In this document: piece by piece, positions 50,103 to 59,484 of the stretch
Position numbering within the stretch: the stretch's first letter is position 1
Layout of the letters: every line of letters begins with the position of its first letter
Assembly (NCBI RefSeq): GCF_001905145.1
Contig: NZ_LWLB01000033.1
Location: forward strand, 1 to 64,000
Reading direction: 5' to 3'
Source of the DNA: Nocardiopsis sp. TSRI0078
GTDB lineage: Bacteria; Actinomycetota; Actinomycetes; Streptosporangiales; Streptosporangiaceae
DNA: 64,000 nucleotides
Program-made: the position numbers and the translations under genes
Notes under the pieces: model-generated
What the model saw: the letters and a program-made list of their open reading frames with translations, nothing else
Databases searched by the model: none
Told to the model about the DNA's origin: nothing

Positions 50103-51680
50103 ATGCGAACACCACCGAAACCGCCGATCCGGACGCGGGCCGAGCACGCCACCACCCGTACCTGGGCCGGTCTGGCCCTCCTCCTGGTCCCGGCCCTGCT
50201 GGTGTCCATGGACATCTCGGTGCTCTTCGTCGCCGCGCCGGCCATCGCCGAGGCGCTCGCGCCCACGGCCACGCAGTGGCTGTGGATGATGGACGCCTAC
50301 GGCTTCGTGCTCGCCGGGCTGCTCGTCGTGATGGGAGGCCTGGGCGACCGGATCGGACGACGGCGGCTGCTGCTGACCGGGGCCGTTCTCTTCGGCGCCG
50401 CGTCCGCGCTGCTGGCCATGGCACCCACGGCGGGACTGTTCATCGCGGGGCGGGCCCTGCTCGGGGTGGCCGGGGCGACCCTGGCTCCCTCCACGCTGTC
50501 CCTGGTCCGCGGGATGTTCGCCGACCCCCGGCAGCGCGGTATGGCGGTCGGGGCGTGGACGGTCGCCTTCACCGGCGGCGCGGTGGCCGGGCCCGTCCTC
50601 GGCGGCGTGCTCCTGGAGTTCTTCTGGTGGGGCTCGGCCTTCCTCGTCAACCTTCCGTTCATGGTCGTGCTGGTGATCGCCGCGCCCCTGCTGGTCCCGG
50701 AGTCGCGCGACCCCGCGGCGGGCGGCTTCGACCTGCCGGGCGCGGGCCTCTCGCTGGCCGCGGTGCTCGCCCTGGTCTACGCGGCCAAACGCGTGGCCGA
50801 GCACGGGATCGGGGCCTGGGCGGCCGTCGCCCTGGTGTCCGGGGCGTTCCTCCTGGTGCTGTTCGTGGTCCGCCAGCGCCGTGCCGCACATCCCCTGGTG
50901 GACGTCTCTCTCCTCACCCGACCCGCGTTCGCCGCCGCGGTCGGCGGCAACACCGCCGTGTCCTTCGCCGCGGCCGGGCTGGGACTGCTGACCTTCACGT
51001 TCCTCCAGACGGTGCACGGCCTGAGCCCGCTCCACGCGGCACTGTGGGCGCTGCCCACGTTCGCCGGTACCGCCTTGGGCGCCGCACTGGCCGGCCCGGC
51101 CGCGCCCCGGGTCCGTCCCGGAGCACTCATGGCGGCGGGCCTGGTGACCGGTGCGGCGGGCCTGGCCGTCGTCGGGTTCGTGGACACGGACACGCACCTG
51201 GCGGTGTTCGTCGGCGGCTACACCCTGCTGACCTTCGGCATCGGTATCGTCGCGACCCTGGCCAACACCCTGGTCCTGGCCACGGCCCCGCCCGAGCGCG
51301 CCGGGGCCGCCGCCGGGATCTCCGAGACCAGCACCGAGTTCGGCGCGGCCCTGGGCATCGCGGTCCTGGGCACCACCGCGGCCACCGTCTACCGCGCCGC
51401 CATGGAGCACGAGGCGGACGGGGCCGCGGCCGAGACCGTCACCGGCGCCTTGGCCGCGGCCCCGCGCGCGCAGGATCCGGCGGCCCTGCTCGACACGGCC
51501 TTCACCGCCTACACCGCCGGGGTCAACGCCGCCGCCCTGACCGGAGCGTGCCTCCTGGCCGCCTTGGCGCTCCTGACCGCCGTCGCCCTGCGCGGGCTGC
51601 CCGCCGGAGGCGGTGAGCCCGCCCCGGAGGCTCGGCGTCCGGGGCGCGGACGCCCCTCGCCCGCGGATCAGCCGAGGTAG
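50103..51680 (+). CDS. MFS drug exporter (DHA2 family, 14 helices)
   Basis: This 525-residue transporter shows DHA2 motifs: MDISVLFVAAPAIAEALAPT near 36-55 and the motif A loop GGLGDRIGRRRLLLTGAVLF near 78-97, with GAWTVAFTGGAVAGPVLGGV (motif C-type) near 149-168. About 14 helices are seen. It would export drugs or antibiotics using the proton gradient. I chose ATG 50103 because it is immediately downstream of a good promoter -10; an earlier ATG at 50031 overlaps the TetR start. Regulated by the divergent TetR. The gene's last 13 nt overlap the small secreted-protein gene. Confidence 0.92.
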   Translation: MRTPPKPPIRTRAEHATTRTWAGLALLLVPALLVSMDISVLFVAAPAIAEALAPTATQWLWMMDAYGFVLAGLLVVMGGLGDRIGRRRLLLTGAVLFGAASALLAMAPTAGLFIAGRALLGVAGATLAPSTLSLVRGMFADPRQRGMAVGAWTVAFTGGAVAGPVLGGVLLEFFWWGSAFLVNLPFMVVLVIAAPLLVPESRDPAAGGFDLPGAGLSLAAVLALVYAAKRVAEHGIGAWAAVALVSGAFLLVLFVVRQRRAAHPLVDVSLLTRPAFAAAVGGNTAVSFAAAGLGLLTFTFLQTVHGLSPLHAALWALPTFAGTALGAALAGPAAPRVRPGALMAAGLVTGAAGLAVVGFVDTDTHLAVFVGGYTLLTFGIGIVATLANTLVLATAPPERAGAAAGISETSTEFGAALGIAVLGTTAATVYRAAMEHEADGAAAETVTGALAAAPRAQDPAALLDTAFTAYTAGVNAAALTGACLLAALALLTAVALRGLPAGGGEPAPEARRPGRGRPSPADQPR

Positions 51681-51928
51681 TCGGCGTAGCCGCGCGGCAC
51701 GGCGCAGTCCTCGGCGGGCCGCTGCTCCAGGCAGCCCCACTCCAGGAGGACGCCCACCGGGGCGTGCTCCCCGTCCGCGGCCTCCCCGGCCTCCGCCATC
51801 CCCTCGGCGGGGACGAGCACCTGCTCACCGCCGCCGGGCTGCTCGGAGTGCGGCGCGGTCACCGCGTGGGCGGGTGAGGCCGCCAGGAGCAGGACCAGTG
51901 CGGCGGTGACCGTCGCGGAGAGCTTCAC
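51668..51928 (-). CDS. Small secreted protein, 86 aa
   Basis: This 86-residue protein has a clear signal peptide (KLSATVTAALVLLLAASPAHA, cleavage after AHA) and a mature part of about 64 residues with two cysteines (LLEWGCLEQRPAEDCAVPRG). I do not recognise a family. The GTG at 51928 has GGAG about 8 nt upstream. The gene overlaps the exporter gene tail-to-tail by 13 nt, and the upstream region (51929-52042) shows no obvious promoter. A secreted effector or cell-wall peptide is possible. Confidence 0.65.
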   Translation of the reverse strand: MKLSATVTAALVLLLAASPAHAVTAPHSEQPGGGEQVLVPAEGMAEAGEAADGEHAPVGVLLEWGCLEQRPAEDCAVPRGYADYLG

Positions 51929-52042
51929 GGGTGGACTCCGTTCGTCCTCGGGCACCCGGCCGGGCGCCAGGCGCACGCAGATAACTACGGAGAGTAGTGA
52001 AGCACGGAGGGGAGGACGACACCGCGAGACCGCCGGAAAAGC

Positions 52043-52075
52043 CGGACGGCCGGACCTTCGCGGTCCGGCCGTCCG
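52043..52075 (-). terminator. Rho-independent terminator of ugd
   Basis: A 14-bp perfect stem (52043-52056 with 52062-52075) is followed on the minus strand by GCTTTTCC, a U-tract. It ends 13 nt beyond the ugd stop. Confidence 0.85.
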
Positions 52076-52088
52076 TGGACGCGGCGGG

Positions 52089-53420
52089 CTACTGGCGGCC
52101 CAGCGCCCGGTAGGTCCACCCCGAGGCGCGCCAGTACGTGGGGTCGAGCGCGTTGCGGCCGTCCACGATGCGCTTACGGGCCACCACCTCGGCCAGCTCG
52201 TCGGGGTTGGCATCACGGAACTCCGCCCACTCGGTGAGCAGCAGCACCACGTCGGCGCCGCGCGCCGCCGCCAGCATGGAGTCCGCGTAGTTCAGCTCCG
52301 GGTGCGCCTCGCGCGCACGCTCCAGCGCCGCCGGGTCGTACACCGTCACCTGCGCGCCCAGCGAGGCGATGGTGGAGGCCACGTCCAGCGCGGGCGAGTC
52401 GCGGATGTCGTCGGAGTTGGGTTTGAACGCCGCGCCCAGCACGGTCACCGTGCGGCCGGCGAAGCTGCCGCCGATCAGCTGGCGGGCGATGTCGATGGTG
52501 CGCGCGCGGCGGCGCTGGTTGATCGCGTCCACCTCGCGCAGGAAGGACAGCGCGGGCTCCACGCCCAGCTCGTCGGCGCGGGCCATGAACGCGCGGATGT
52601 CCTTGGGCAGGCAGCCGCCGCCGAAGCCCAGGCCCGGCCCGAGGAACTTGCCGCCGATGCGGTCGTCGTAGGAGAGCGCCTCGGCCAGCTGGATGACGTC
52701 GGCGCCGGCCACCTCCGACACCTCCGCCATGGCGTTGATGAAGGAGATCTTCGTGGCCAGGAAGGCGTTGGCCGAGACCTTGACCAGCTCGGCGGTCTGG
52801 AGGTCGGTCACCAGGAAGGGGACGCCGTCGTCGATCTGCTGCTGCCACAGGGCCCGCACGGCCTTCTCCACCCGCGGGGAGTCGGTGCCGATCACGATCC
52901 GGTTCGGGTGCAGCGTGTCCTCCACGCCGAAGCCCTCGCGCAGGAACTCCGGGCTCCACCCCAGCTCGGCCTCCTCGCCGGCGGGGGCCAGCGCGGCCAG
53001 CCGGGCGGCCAGGGTCGCGGCGGTGCCCACCGGGACGGTGGAGCGGCCCACGACCACGGAGGGCCGGGTCAGGTGCGGGGCCAGCTGGTCCACAGCGGCG
53101 TTCACGTAGCGCAGGTCGGCGGCGCCGGAGTCGTCGCGCTGCGGGGTGCCCACGCAGATCAGGTGCAGGTCGGCGAACTCGGCGGCCTCCGCGAAGGACG
53201 TCGTGAAGCGAAGGAGCCCGGTCGCGAGCTTGGCGGTGAGCAGCTCGTCGAGGCCCGGCTCGTAGAAGGGCACCTTGCCCGAGCGGAGCATGTCGATCTT
53301 GGCCTCGTCGACGTCGAGGCCAAGGACCTCGAACCCCATCTCGGCCAGACAGGCCGCGGTGGTGGCACCCAGGTATCCGGTACCGATGACGGAGACGCGC
53401 ATACGGTCCGCTTCGATCAC
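52089..53420 (-). CDS. UDP-glucose 6-dehydrogenase
   Basis: This 443-residue enzyme oxidises UDP-glucose to UDP-glucuronate for surface polysaccharide. It has the NAD site RVSVIGTGYLGATTAACLAE near 8-27, SPEFLREGFGVEDTLHPNRI near 156-175 and the catalytic Cys in GPGLGFGGGCLPKDIRAFMA near 261-280. The C-terminal domain ends VTVLGAAFKPNSDDIRDSPA. The GTG at 53420 has AAGGA about 8 nt upstream; an ATG at 53402 is the alternative start. UDP-glucuronate fits the glycan genes that follow to the right. Confidence 0.95.
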   Translation of the reverse strand: MIEADRMRVSVIGTGYLGATTAACLAEMGFEVLGLDVDEAKIDMLRSGKVPFYEPGLDELLTAKLATGLLRFTTSFAEAAEFADLHLICVGTPQRDDSGAADLRYVNAAVDQLAPHLTRPSVVVGRSTVPVGTAATLAARLAALAPAGEEAELGWSPEFLREGFGVEDTLHPNRIVIGTDSPRVEKAVRALWQQQIDDGVPFLVTDLQTAELVKVSANAFLATKISFINAMAEVSEVAGADVIQLAEALSYDDRIGGKFLGPGLGFGGGCLPKDIRAFMARADELGVEPALSFLREVDAINQRRRARTIDIARQLIGGSFAGRTVTVLGAAFKPNSDDIRDSPALDVASTIASLGAQVTVYDPAALERAREAHPELNYADSMLAAARGADVVLLLTEWAEFRDANPDELAEVVARKRIVDGRNALDPTYWRASGWTYRALGRQ

Positions 53421-53650
53421 TGGTGGTGTCCTTCCTCGCTTTCGCCCGCTCCCGTGTGGTGTTGTGCCCGCTGAAGGCGGTCAACACCCTGTTCCAGGGC
53501 AGGAAACGGACATGATTCGGCCTGCGGCTGGTATCCGGGGCGCGGGGAATCACCCTACGCGTCCGGGTGTGGCGCACGACCGAACGCCGCGTGAACAGTC
53601 AGGCGCTCAGGTTACCGGTGGGTCGGTGATCTCCGGCACGGGGACGCGGT

Positions 53651-54328
53651 TCAGCTCCGACGGCCCCGCGGCGCCCCGGCCTCCCCGGGCCCGTCGTCCA
53701 GGGGAGTCCACACCGCTCCGCTCCCGCCCCGGCTGAAGGGCGTGGTCGTCTTGTCCGGGTCGCCGTCGAGGCCGCTGCCCGGTGGCGGCGGAGCGGGGTC
53801 GGGGACCGCCTCCGGGACGGTGTCGCCGCCCGCACCGTCCCACGGCGGGTCGTACGGATCCGTCCCGCGCTGGTACTCCTCCCGGCTGGTGGCGGCCACG
53901 ACCCGGCCGCCGGGGGACGCGTCCGCGCCGTGGGCGGCCCGCCACCGGAGGGGCATCACGGCGGAGAACAGCAGCAGAGTCCCCAGCGGCAGTGCCACGG
54001 CCAGGCCGGCGCCGGACGGGTACAGGAAACTGTCCCCGTTCAGCCAGGACAGCGCCGGTTCCATGGACGCCGGGTGCACGGACGGCCACAGGCACAGCGC
54101 CGTGAGCAGGGCCCCGGCGGCCCCGGCGACCAGCGGTGAGACCCGGGAGGCCACGAGGTAGGCGCACACGGTCCCAACCAGGCACAGCACCACCACCGAC
54201 AACACCGTCGCCACGGTCACGTCACCCTCCGCGATTCGCGGGATCAGGCCGGCCGACCACGCGGCGGCGACCCACAGCACGGGGGCCAGGGCGACGCCGG
54301 CGAGCAGTCCGACCAGGTGATGGAGCAC
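53651..54328 (-). CDS. Membrane protein with acidic/proline-rich tail
   Basis: This 225-residue protein has about four helices in the N-terminal 130 residues (HHLVGLLAGVALAPVLWVAA, VTVATVLSVVVLCLVGTVCA, SPLVAGAAGALLTALCLW, SGAGLAVALPLGTLLLFSAV) and a disordered tail rich in Pro, Gly and Asp. I do not recognise the family. The GTG at 54328 follows AAGGAGGG by 6 nt. It lies 22 nt after the LCP gene stop in the same direction, so they are probably co-transcribed; a role in envelope assembly is inferred from that. Confidence 0.65.
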   Translation of the reverse strand: MLHHLVGLLAGVALAPVLWVAAAWSAGLIPRIAEGDVTVATVLSVVVLCLVGTVCAYLVASRVSPLVAGAAGALLTALCLWPSVHPASMEPALSWLNGDSFLYPSGAGLAVALPLGTLLLFSAVMPLRWRAAHGADASPGGRVVAATSREEYQRGTDPYDPPWDGAGGDTVPEAVPDPAPPPPGSGLDGDPDKTTTPFSRGGSGAVWTPLDDGPGEAGAPRGRRS

Positions 54329-54350
54329 GGTAAACCCTCCTTGCCCGGGA

Positions 54351-55850
54351 TCATCCGCAGATGTTCTCCCGTGCGGTCGAGACGGCCGTGGAACCCTCAC
54401 CGGAGGAGGGCTCCCCCTTCGGCGAGGCCTCCTCGGTCCCGGTCCGCGGGGCCTCGAACGACGTGTAGTTGAATCCGATCACGATCTGCAGTTCACCGTC
54501 CAGGGTGCCGTCCTCCACCGTCTCCGCGCCCGGGACCATCCCGGCCAGGTACTCGGCCTCCTCCCGGTCGCCCGGCCCGTGGCGCACCTGGCTCGTGGAG
54601 ACGTTGGTGGAGCTCCAGTTCTGCGCCGGGGCGGCCACCTCGAACCCCGCGGAGGCCAGCGCGCCGTCCAGCTGTGCGCCCAGGCCCGGCGCGCCGATCC
54701 CGTTGAACACCTGGACCCGGATGTCGCCGGGCCGGGGCCCGGACTCCTCCCCGGGTTCCTGCGAGGGGTCGGTGAGCGGCTCGTCGGCCGCGATCGCGGC
54801 GAACAGCTCGCGTGCGGCGGGCTCGTCCCACAGCAGGGCGACGTCCCCGCGCGGCGTCCAGTACTCCGTGTCGGCGAGGGGCACCTGGGTGAAGGTGACC
54901 GAGCCCATGCTCAGGTCGCGCATCTGGTAGGCGAGGTCGTTGATCGTGCGGGTGTCCAGCCCCTGGTCCACGGTCACCGACGACAGGGCGCTGTCCACGA
55001 AGTCGGTCAGCTTGGCCGGGTCGGAGAGGGTCTCGGTGCTCAGTGCCTTGTCGAGCATCGCGGCCAGGACCTGCTGCTGGCGCTCGATCCGGTCCAGGTC
55101 GCCTCGCGAGGTGGCGCGGGTGCGGGCGAAGGCCAGGGCCTCGGTCCCGCCCACCTGGTGCGTTCCCGCGGCCATGTCCAACTGGGCCTTGGGGTCCCTG
55201 ATCGGCTCGGGCAGGCACACCTCGATACCGCCCAGCGCGTCCACCACGTCCACGAAGCCCTGGAAGTCCACCTCGACGTAGTGGTCGATGCGGACGTCGG
55301 TCAGCGACTCCACGGTCCGCACGGCCAGCTGCGGGCCGCCGTGACCGTAGGCGGCGTTGATCTTGTCCGGGCCTTGGCCGGGGACCTCCACCCACAGGTC
55401 CCGGGGGATGCCCACGACGGTGACGCGGTCGCGCTCGTGGTTGAGCCGCACCAGCATCATGCTGTCGGAGCGCTGGCCCGGGGCGTGGCCCACGCTCAGC
55501 TCCTCCTGGGACTCCTCGCTCATCGCGTCACGGCTGTCGGAGCCGATCACCAGGAAGGTCAGGCCGCCGGTCGACTCGGGGCGGTCGCCCTCGGAGAGCC
55601 CGCCGAACACGTCGAACCGGTTCAGAGTCCCCGACATCCAGCCGGTGAGCGCCCAGGAGGTTCCCGAGGCGAACAGGACCAGTACCGAGAACACGCCCAT
55701 CAGCAGCAGGCCGGTGCGACGGCGACGGGCGGCGCGGCTGGGTACGGTCACCCGTCCGGACCTGGGGGAGCGCTCGGGCGGAAGGGGCTGCGAGCGCTCG
55801 CGGTGGAACCCCTCCACCGGTTCGTGCCGTCCCGCGCTGTCGTCGCTCAT
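54351..55850 (-). CDS. LCP-family (LytR-CpsA-Psr) glycopolymer ligase
   Basis: This 499-residue protein has one N-terminal membrane helix (LLMGVFSVLVLFASGTSWAL), the LCP domain with LTFLVIGSDSRDAMSEESQE, GQRSDSMMLVRLNHERDRVT, VVGIPRDLWVEVPGQGPDKI and GGTEALAFARTRATSRGDLD, and a C-terminal LytR_C domain (IRVQVFNGIGAPGLGAQLDG). LCP enzymes attach teichoic acid or other polymers to peptidoglycan from lipid carriers. The conserved Arg and Asp residues of the phosphotransferase site are present. Its gene is part of the envelope region with ugd and the ABC exporter. Confidence 0.94.
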   Translation of the reverse strand: MSDDSAGRHEPVEGFHRERSQPLPPERSPRSGRVTVPSRAARRRRTGLLLMGVFSVLVLFASGTSWALTGWMSGTLNRFDVFGGLSEGDRPESTGGLTFLVIGSDSRDAMSEESQEELSVGHAPGQRSDSMMLVRLNHERDRVTVVGIPRDLWVEVPGQGPDKINAAYGHGGPQLAVRTVESLTDVRIDHYVEVDFQGFVDVVDALGGIEVCLPEPIRDPKAQLDMAAGTHQVGGTEALAFARTRATSRGDLDRIERQQQVLAAMLDKALSTETLSDPAKLTDFVDSALSSVTVDQGLDTRTINDLAYQMRDLSMGSVTFTQVPLADTEYWTPRGDVALLWDEPAARELFAAIAADEPLTDPSQEPGEESGPRPGDIRVQVFNGIGAPGLGAQLDGALASAGFEVAAPAQNWSSTNVSTSQVRHGPGDREEAEYLAGMVPGAETVEDGTLDGELQIVIGFNYTSFEAPRTGTEEASPKGEPSSGEGSTAVSTARENICG

Positions 55851-56174
55851 CGGCGTCCCCGTCCCACCCGATCAACGGTGTCCTTATCTCTAGGTTGTCA
55901 CCCGTTGCGCCCAAGAGCGCGAGATGTCGACTCCCGGCGTGTTGTCCCTTCCTCTGCGTGTACGTCCTGTACATGGGACGCGACCGAAGGCGGAGCGGTT
56001 CCGCGCGCCGCGCCATCCTGAGGCGTATCCGGTATCTCCACGTGACCGAAATCGTGGTTTGAACGGTGAAAATAGGCTGGCTCGGTACGCACCGGACATA
56101 AAGCCCGAATGGCTTCGTTTGGTAACCCGTTGCACACCGGCATCCCTCATCTCTTCAGAAACACCGGAGCACCA
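55851..56174. other. Divergent intergenic region between LCP and TM2 genes
   Basis: These 324 nt contain no gene I can support. The right half is AT-richer than the genome average (for example GAAAATAGG near 56067 and ACATAAAGC near 56096). The region must carry the two divergent promoters. I see no clear -35/-10 pair with good spacing. Confidence 0.5.
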
Positions 56175-56417
56175 GTGAGTTACCAGCAGCCCCATCCCGA
56201 GGCCGTCTCCAGCAGGAACTGGCTCGTCGCCCTCCTGCTCTGCCTCTTCCTCGGCACGATCGGGGTCCACCGCTTCTACACCGGCAAGACCGGTACGGGC
56301 ATCCTGATGATCGTCACCTGCGGCGGTGTCGGCGTCTGGACGCTCATCGACCTGGTCATGATCATCGTCGGCTCGTTCAAGGACGCGGAGGGCCTGCCCG
56401 TCAAGAACCAGGGCTGA
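56175..56417 (+). CDS. TM2-domain membrane protein
   Basis: This 80-residue protein begins VSYQQPHPEAVSSRNWLVAL and has the TM2 pattern LLLCLFLGTIGVHRFYTGKT, with the GxHRFY motif between its two helices, then GTGILMIVTCGGVGVWTLID and LVMIIVGSFKD. TM2 proteins are small membrane proteins of unknown function, often found in stress or envelope contexts. The GTG at 56175 follows CGGAGC. It is followed by a strong hairpin. Confidence 0.9.
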   Translation: MSYQQPHPEAVSSRNWLVALLLCLFLGTIGVHRFYTGKTGTGILMIVTCGGVGVWTLIDLVMIIVGSFKDAEGLPVKNQG

Positions 56418-56425
56418 GCACCGCC

Positions 56426-56451
56426 CGGCCCGGCGGGGTTCCGCCGGGCCG
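56426..56451 (+). terminator. Terminator after the TM2 gene
   Basis: An 11-bp stem (56426-56436 with 56441-56451) around GGTT follows the stop by 8 nt. Confidence 0.75.
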
Positions 56452-56546
56452 CCCGGGCCGTGCGGGTGCAGTACCGTTGACGCGCGTACGACCAGCAGCC
56501 CTGGTCCCCACGCAGTTCCGACACGTCTTGACCCTGGGAAGTGCCC

Positions 56547-57542
56547 GTGTCCTGGCCGCCTGTCTCCGTCGTCATGCCCGTACTCAACGAAGAGCGCCAC
56601 CTCGCCGCCGCGGTGGAGCACGTCCTCGCCCAGGAGTACCCGGGCGAACTGGAGGTCGTGCTCGGGGTCGGCCCCTCCTCGGACCGCACCCGCGAGGTCG
56701 CCGACGGGATCGCCGCCGCCGACTCCCGGGTGAAGGTGGTCGACAACCCCACCGGTAGGACGCCCTCCGGGCTCAACGCCGCCATCGCGGCCTCCTCGCA
56801 CGACATCGTCGCCCGCATCGACGGGCACGCCATGATGCCCTCGGACTACCTGCGGGTGGCCGTCGAGACGCTCCGCGAGACCGGTGCCGACAACGTCGGC
56901 GGCATCATGGCCGCCGAGGGCACGACCCCCTGGGAGAAGGCCGTCGCCGCCGCGATGACCTCCAAGGTGGGGGTGGGCAACGCGCGCTTCCACACCGGCG
57001 GCGAGGGCGGTCCCGTCGACACCGTCTACCTCGGCGTCTTCCGGCGGTCGGCGCTGGAGCGGGTCGGCGGCTACGACGAGGCGTTCCTGCGCGCCCAGGA
57101 CTGGGAGATGAACCACCGCATCCGCACCACCGGCGGCACGGTCTGGTTCCAGCCGCGCATGCGGGTCTCCTACCGCCCCCGCCGCAACGTGCGCCTGCTC
57201 GCCAAGCAGTACTTCCACTACGGCCGCTGGCGCCGCGTGGTCGCCCGCCAGCACAAGGGAACGATCAACCTGCGCTACCTGGCCCCGCCCGTGGCCCTGG
57301 CCGGGGTGGTCGCGGGGCTGGTCGGCGGCTTCTTCCTCTGGCCGCTGTTCCTGGTCCCCGCGGCCTACCTGCTCCTGGTCACGGCCGCGTCGGTGCCGCT
57401 CGGCCGCGGTCTGCCCGCCGCGAGCCTGCCGATGATCCCGCTCGCGCTGGCCACCATGCACATGTCCTGGGGCGCCGGGTTCATCACCAGCCCCCCCGGA
57501 CTCGGCTCGGACTCGCGCACCGCGCAGGCCGCCCGTACCTGA
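56547..57542 (+). CDS. Family 2 glycosyltransferase, ExoA-like
   Basis: This 331-residue enzyme has an N-terminal GT-A domain with VSVVMPVLNEERHLAAAVEH, IVARIDGHAMMPSDYLRVAV (the DGH, DxD-like metal site) and FLRAQDWEMNHRIR, then two C-terminal membrane helices. It resembles succinoglycan ExoA-type enzymes that add sugars to a lipid-linked acceptor. I chose GTG 56547 because GGGAA lies 6 nt upstream; GTG 56541 is an alternative. It stands in the glycan region between TM2 and DUF4429 genes. Confidence 0.92.
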   Translation: MSWPPVSVVMPVLNEERHLAAAVEHVLAQEYPGELEVVLGVGPSSDRTREVADGIAAADSRVKVVDNPTGRTPSGLNAAIAASSHDIVARIDGHAMMPSDYLRVAVETLRETGADNVGGIMAAEGTTPWEKAVAAAMTSKVGVGNARFHTGGEGGPVDTVYLGVFRRSALERVGGYDEAFLRAQDWEMNHRIRTTGGTVWFQPRMRVSYRPRRNVRLLAKQYFHYGRWRRVVARQHKGTINLRYLAPPVALAGVVAGLVGGFFLWPLFLVPAAYLLLVTAASVPLGRGLPAASLPMIPLALATMHMSWGAGFITSPPGLGSDSRTAQAART

Positions 57543-57656
57543 GGGCCGTCGCCGCCGGCGGCACGACTGGCCGGTTCCGGTCCCGGTCCGCCCCTCGTAC
57601 GCGCGGGGGACCTCTGCTAGGCAAGGGAGGGACCGGGAACGGGAGAAGCGGAAGCC

Positions 57657-58682
57657 ATGGACGAGTTGCGCGGCGACCAGGCCGTCTGGGTGTTCGACGG
57701 CGAGTCGATCACCATCAGGTACGAGAGCAGGCGCTGGTTCAAGGACCCCCTGCTCAAGCGGATCGGTCGGCTCGAACTCCCCGTGGGCGCGATCGACGGG
57801 GTCGGCTTCCGCCCCGGGGCGGGCCGTGGGAAGGGGTGGCTCCTCCAGTTGCGCCTGCGCGACCGGACGGACCCCTACGCGGAGGTCGGCGCCATGCTCC
57901 GGGAGAGGTCCCAGCCGTTCCGGCTCACCGGCGAGGCCGGTACCGAGCTGGTCGCCGAGTACCTGGCCGACCAGATCCGGTTCGCCGCCGAACAGCACAC
58001 CGGCCCCCCGGCCCCCGACACGGGCACCCGCCTGGTTCCCCGGCCGCCCTTCCACGTCCGCACCTCCGAGGGCACCGCGAGCTTCGACGGCTCCGGCGTG
58101 CGCCTGGTCTGGTCGGGCAGCGACGCCGGCGGCCGCAAGCGCAAGGTGCAGCGCCGCGAGTACGCCCTCGCCGAGATCACCGGCGCGGAGTGGACGCCCT
58201 CCGACGGCTGGGAGCGGGGCTACCTGAGGGTGGTCACCGGAGCCGGCGGCGGAGAGGGCCCCGCCAAGCCCAAGCACGATCTCCACGTCCTCCTCGCCCG
58301 GGAGGGGGACGAGTCCCACGACACCCTGCTGATGGCCGCCACCATCACCGCCCACAAGTGGGCCGACGCGGAACGGGGCTCCGGCGGCCCGGAGGGCGGG
58401 AGCGCGATCACCAGGCTCGGGGATCCGCGCTGGTGGCTGGACAGGGCCAGGGCCGTCGGCCGGATCGGTGGCGCGGGGGACGGGCGCGCCGAGCCCCCGG
58501 CGGCGGAGGGGCCGGCGGGGGACCGCCCGGTGCCGGCAGCCGCCTCGGGCGGGGCGGGCGGGGGCGCCGACACCGAGTGGGTCTTCCGGCAGATCGAGGG
58601 CCTGGGCGCGCTGCACGCCAAGGGCCTGCTCACCGACGAGGAGTTCTCCGCCAAGAAGGCCGAGCTCCTCGACCGGATCTGA
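57657..58682 (+). CDS. DUF4429 protein with C-terminal SHOCT domain
   Basis: This 341-residue protein has two DUF4429 repeats, one near 1-110 (GDQAVWVFDGESITIRYESR) and one near 130-235 (FHVRTSEGTASFDGSGVRLV). It ends with a short SHOCT motif (GLGALHAKGLLTDEEFSAKK). DUF4429 is an actinobacterial domain of unknown function, and SHOCT is often an oligomerisation or attachment module. The protein lacks membrane helices. It is convergent with the phosphodiesterase gene. Confidence 0.88.
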   Translation: MDELRGDQAVWVFDGESITIRYESRRWFKDPLLKRIGRLELPVGAIDGVGFRPGAGRGKGWLLQLRLRDRTDPYAEVGAMLRERSQPFRLTGEAGTELVAEYLADQIRFAAEQHTGPPAPDTGTRLVPRPPFHVRTSEGTASFDGSGVRLVWSGSDAGGRKRKVQRREYALAEITGAEWTPSDGWERGYLRVVTGAGGGEGPAKPKHDLHVLLAREGDESHDTLLMAATITAHKWADAERGSGGPEGGSAITRLGDPRWWLDRARAVGRIGGAGDGRAEPPAAEGPAGDRPVPAAASGGAGGGADTEWVFRQIEGLGALHAKGLLTDEEFSAKKAELLDRI

Positions 58683-58707
58683 GGCGCCCGCAGGAGGCGC
58701 GAGGCGC

Positions 58708-59484
58708 TCAGGGGCCCCCGGCGCCGCCGGGCGCCTTGAGGGCGGACACGGCCCCGGGCACGTCGTCCACCACGACGGCGTCCATCCCCGCCTCGGCGAA
58801 CCGGGCCGTGTCCACCGGGTCCGGACACCACGACAGCACCTCGATCCCGGCCCGGTGCGCCAGGTCCACGGTGTACCCCACCGAGCGGCGGCCCGGACGG
58901 GGCGCGTCCCCGGTCAGCCCGAACGAGCGCGCGTCGATCGCCACGACCGGGCACCCCATCGCGGCGGCGCCCGCCACCGCCTGGTCCAGCGGACCGCGTA
59001 CGAACGGCATCCACGCCGTCGGCACCCCGGGAGCCCCCTCCCGGACGCTCAGCAGGACACCGGGGTCGAAGGAGCAGACGAACACCCGGCGGCGCCGCGC
59101 CTCACGGCGCAGGTACGGCAGGAGCAGGGACACCGTCCGCCGTGACGGAGCGTCGACCGCGTCCTCCATCACCGTCTTGACGTCCACGTCCAGGCCGATC
59201 CCGTCCGGGAGCGCCGCCAGCCCCTCGTCGAGCCCGGCCAGGCCGGCCTCGGCGCACTCGCGCGCGGTCACGTCCACGACCGCCCGGCCGTCGTCCAGGG
59301 CGGCGTCGTGGTGGAGCACCAGTGCCCCGTCCGCGGTGCGGCGCACGTCGATCTCGACCCAGTCCGCCCCGGCCCGCGCCGCGGCGGCGTAGGACTCCAC
59401 CGTGTTCTCCCGGACGCCGTCGACCACGCCGCGGCCCGCGCCGCGGTGGCCGATCACCTCGGTCGCCTCGAACACCCGGTTCAC
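58708..59484 (-). CDS. Glycerophosphodiester phosphodiesterase
   Basis: This 258-residue TIM-barrel enzyme hydrolyses glycerophosphodiesters to glycerol-3-phosphate. It has VIGHRGAGRGVVDGVRENTV near 11-30 (the HRG...EN motif), GADWVEIDVRRTADGALVLH near 40-59 and HHDAALDDGR, with metal ligands Glu and Asp. No signal peptide is seen, so it is cytosolic. Its GTG start overlaps the stop of the cytidylyltransferase gene by 4 nt, a pairing also seen in teichoic acid clusters, where recycling of glycerol-phosphate polymers would fit. Confidence 0.92.
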   Translation of the reverse strand: MNRVFEATEVIGHRGAGRGVVDGVRENTVESYAAAARAGADWVEIDVRRTADGALVLHHDAALDDGRAVVDVTARECAEAGLAGLDEGLAALPDGIGLDVDVKTVMEDAVDAPSRRTVSLLLPYLRREARRRRVFVCSFDPGVLLSVREGAPGVPTAWMPFVRGPLDQAVAGAAAMGCPVVAIDARSFGLTGDAPRPGRRSVGYTVDLAHRAGIEVLSWCPDPVDTARFAEAGMDAVVVDDVPGAVSALKAPGGAGGP

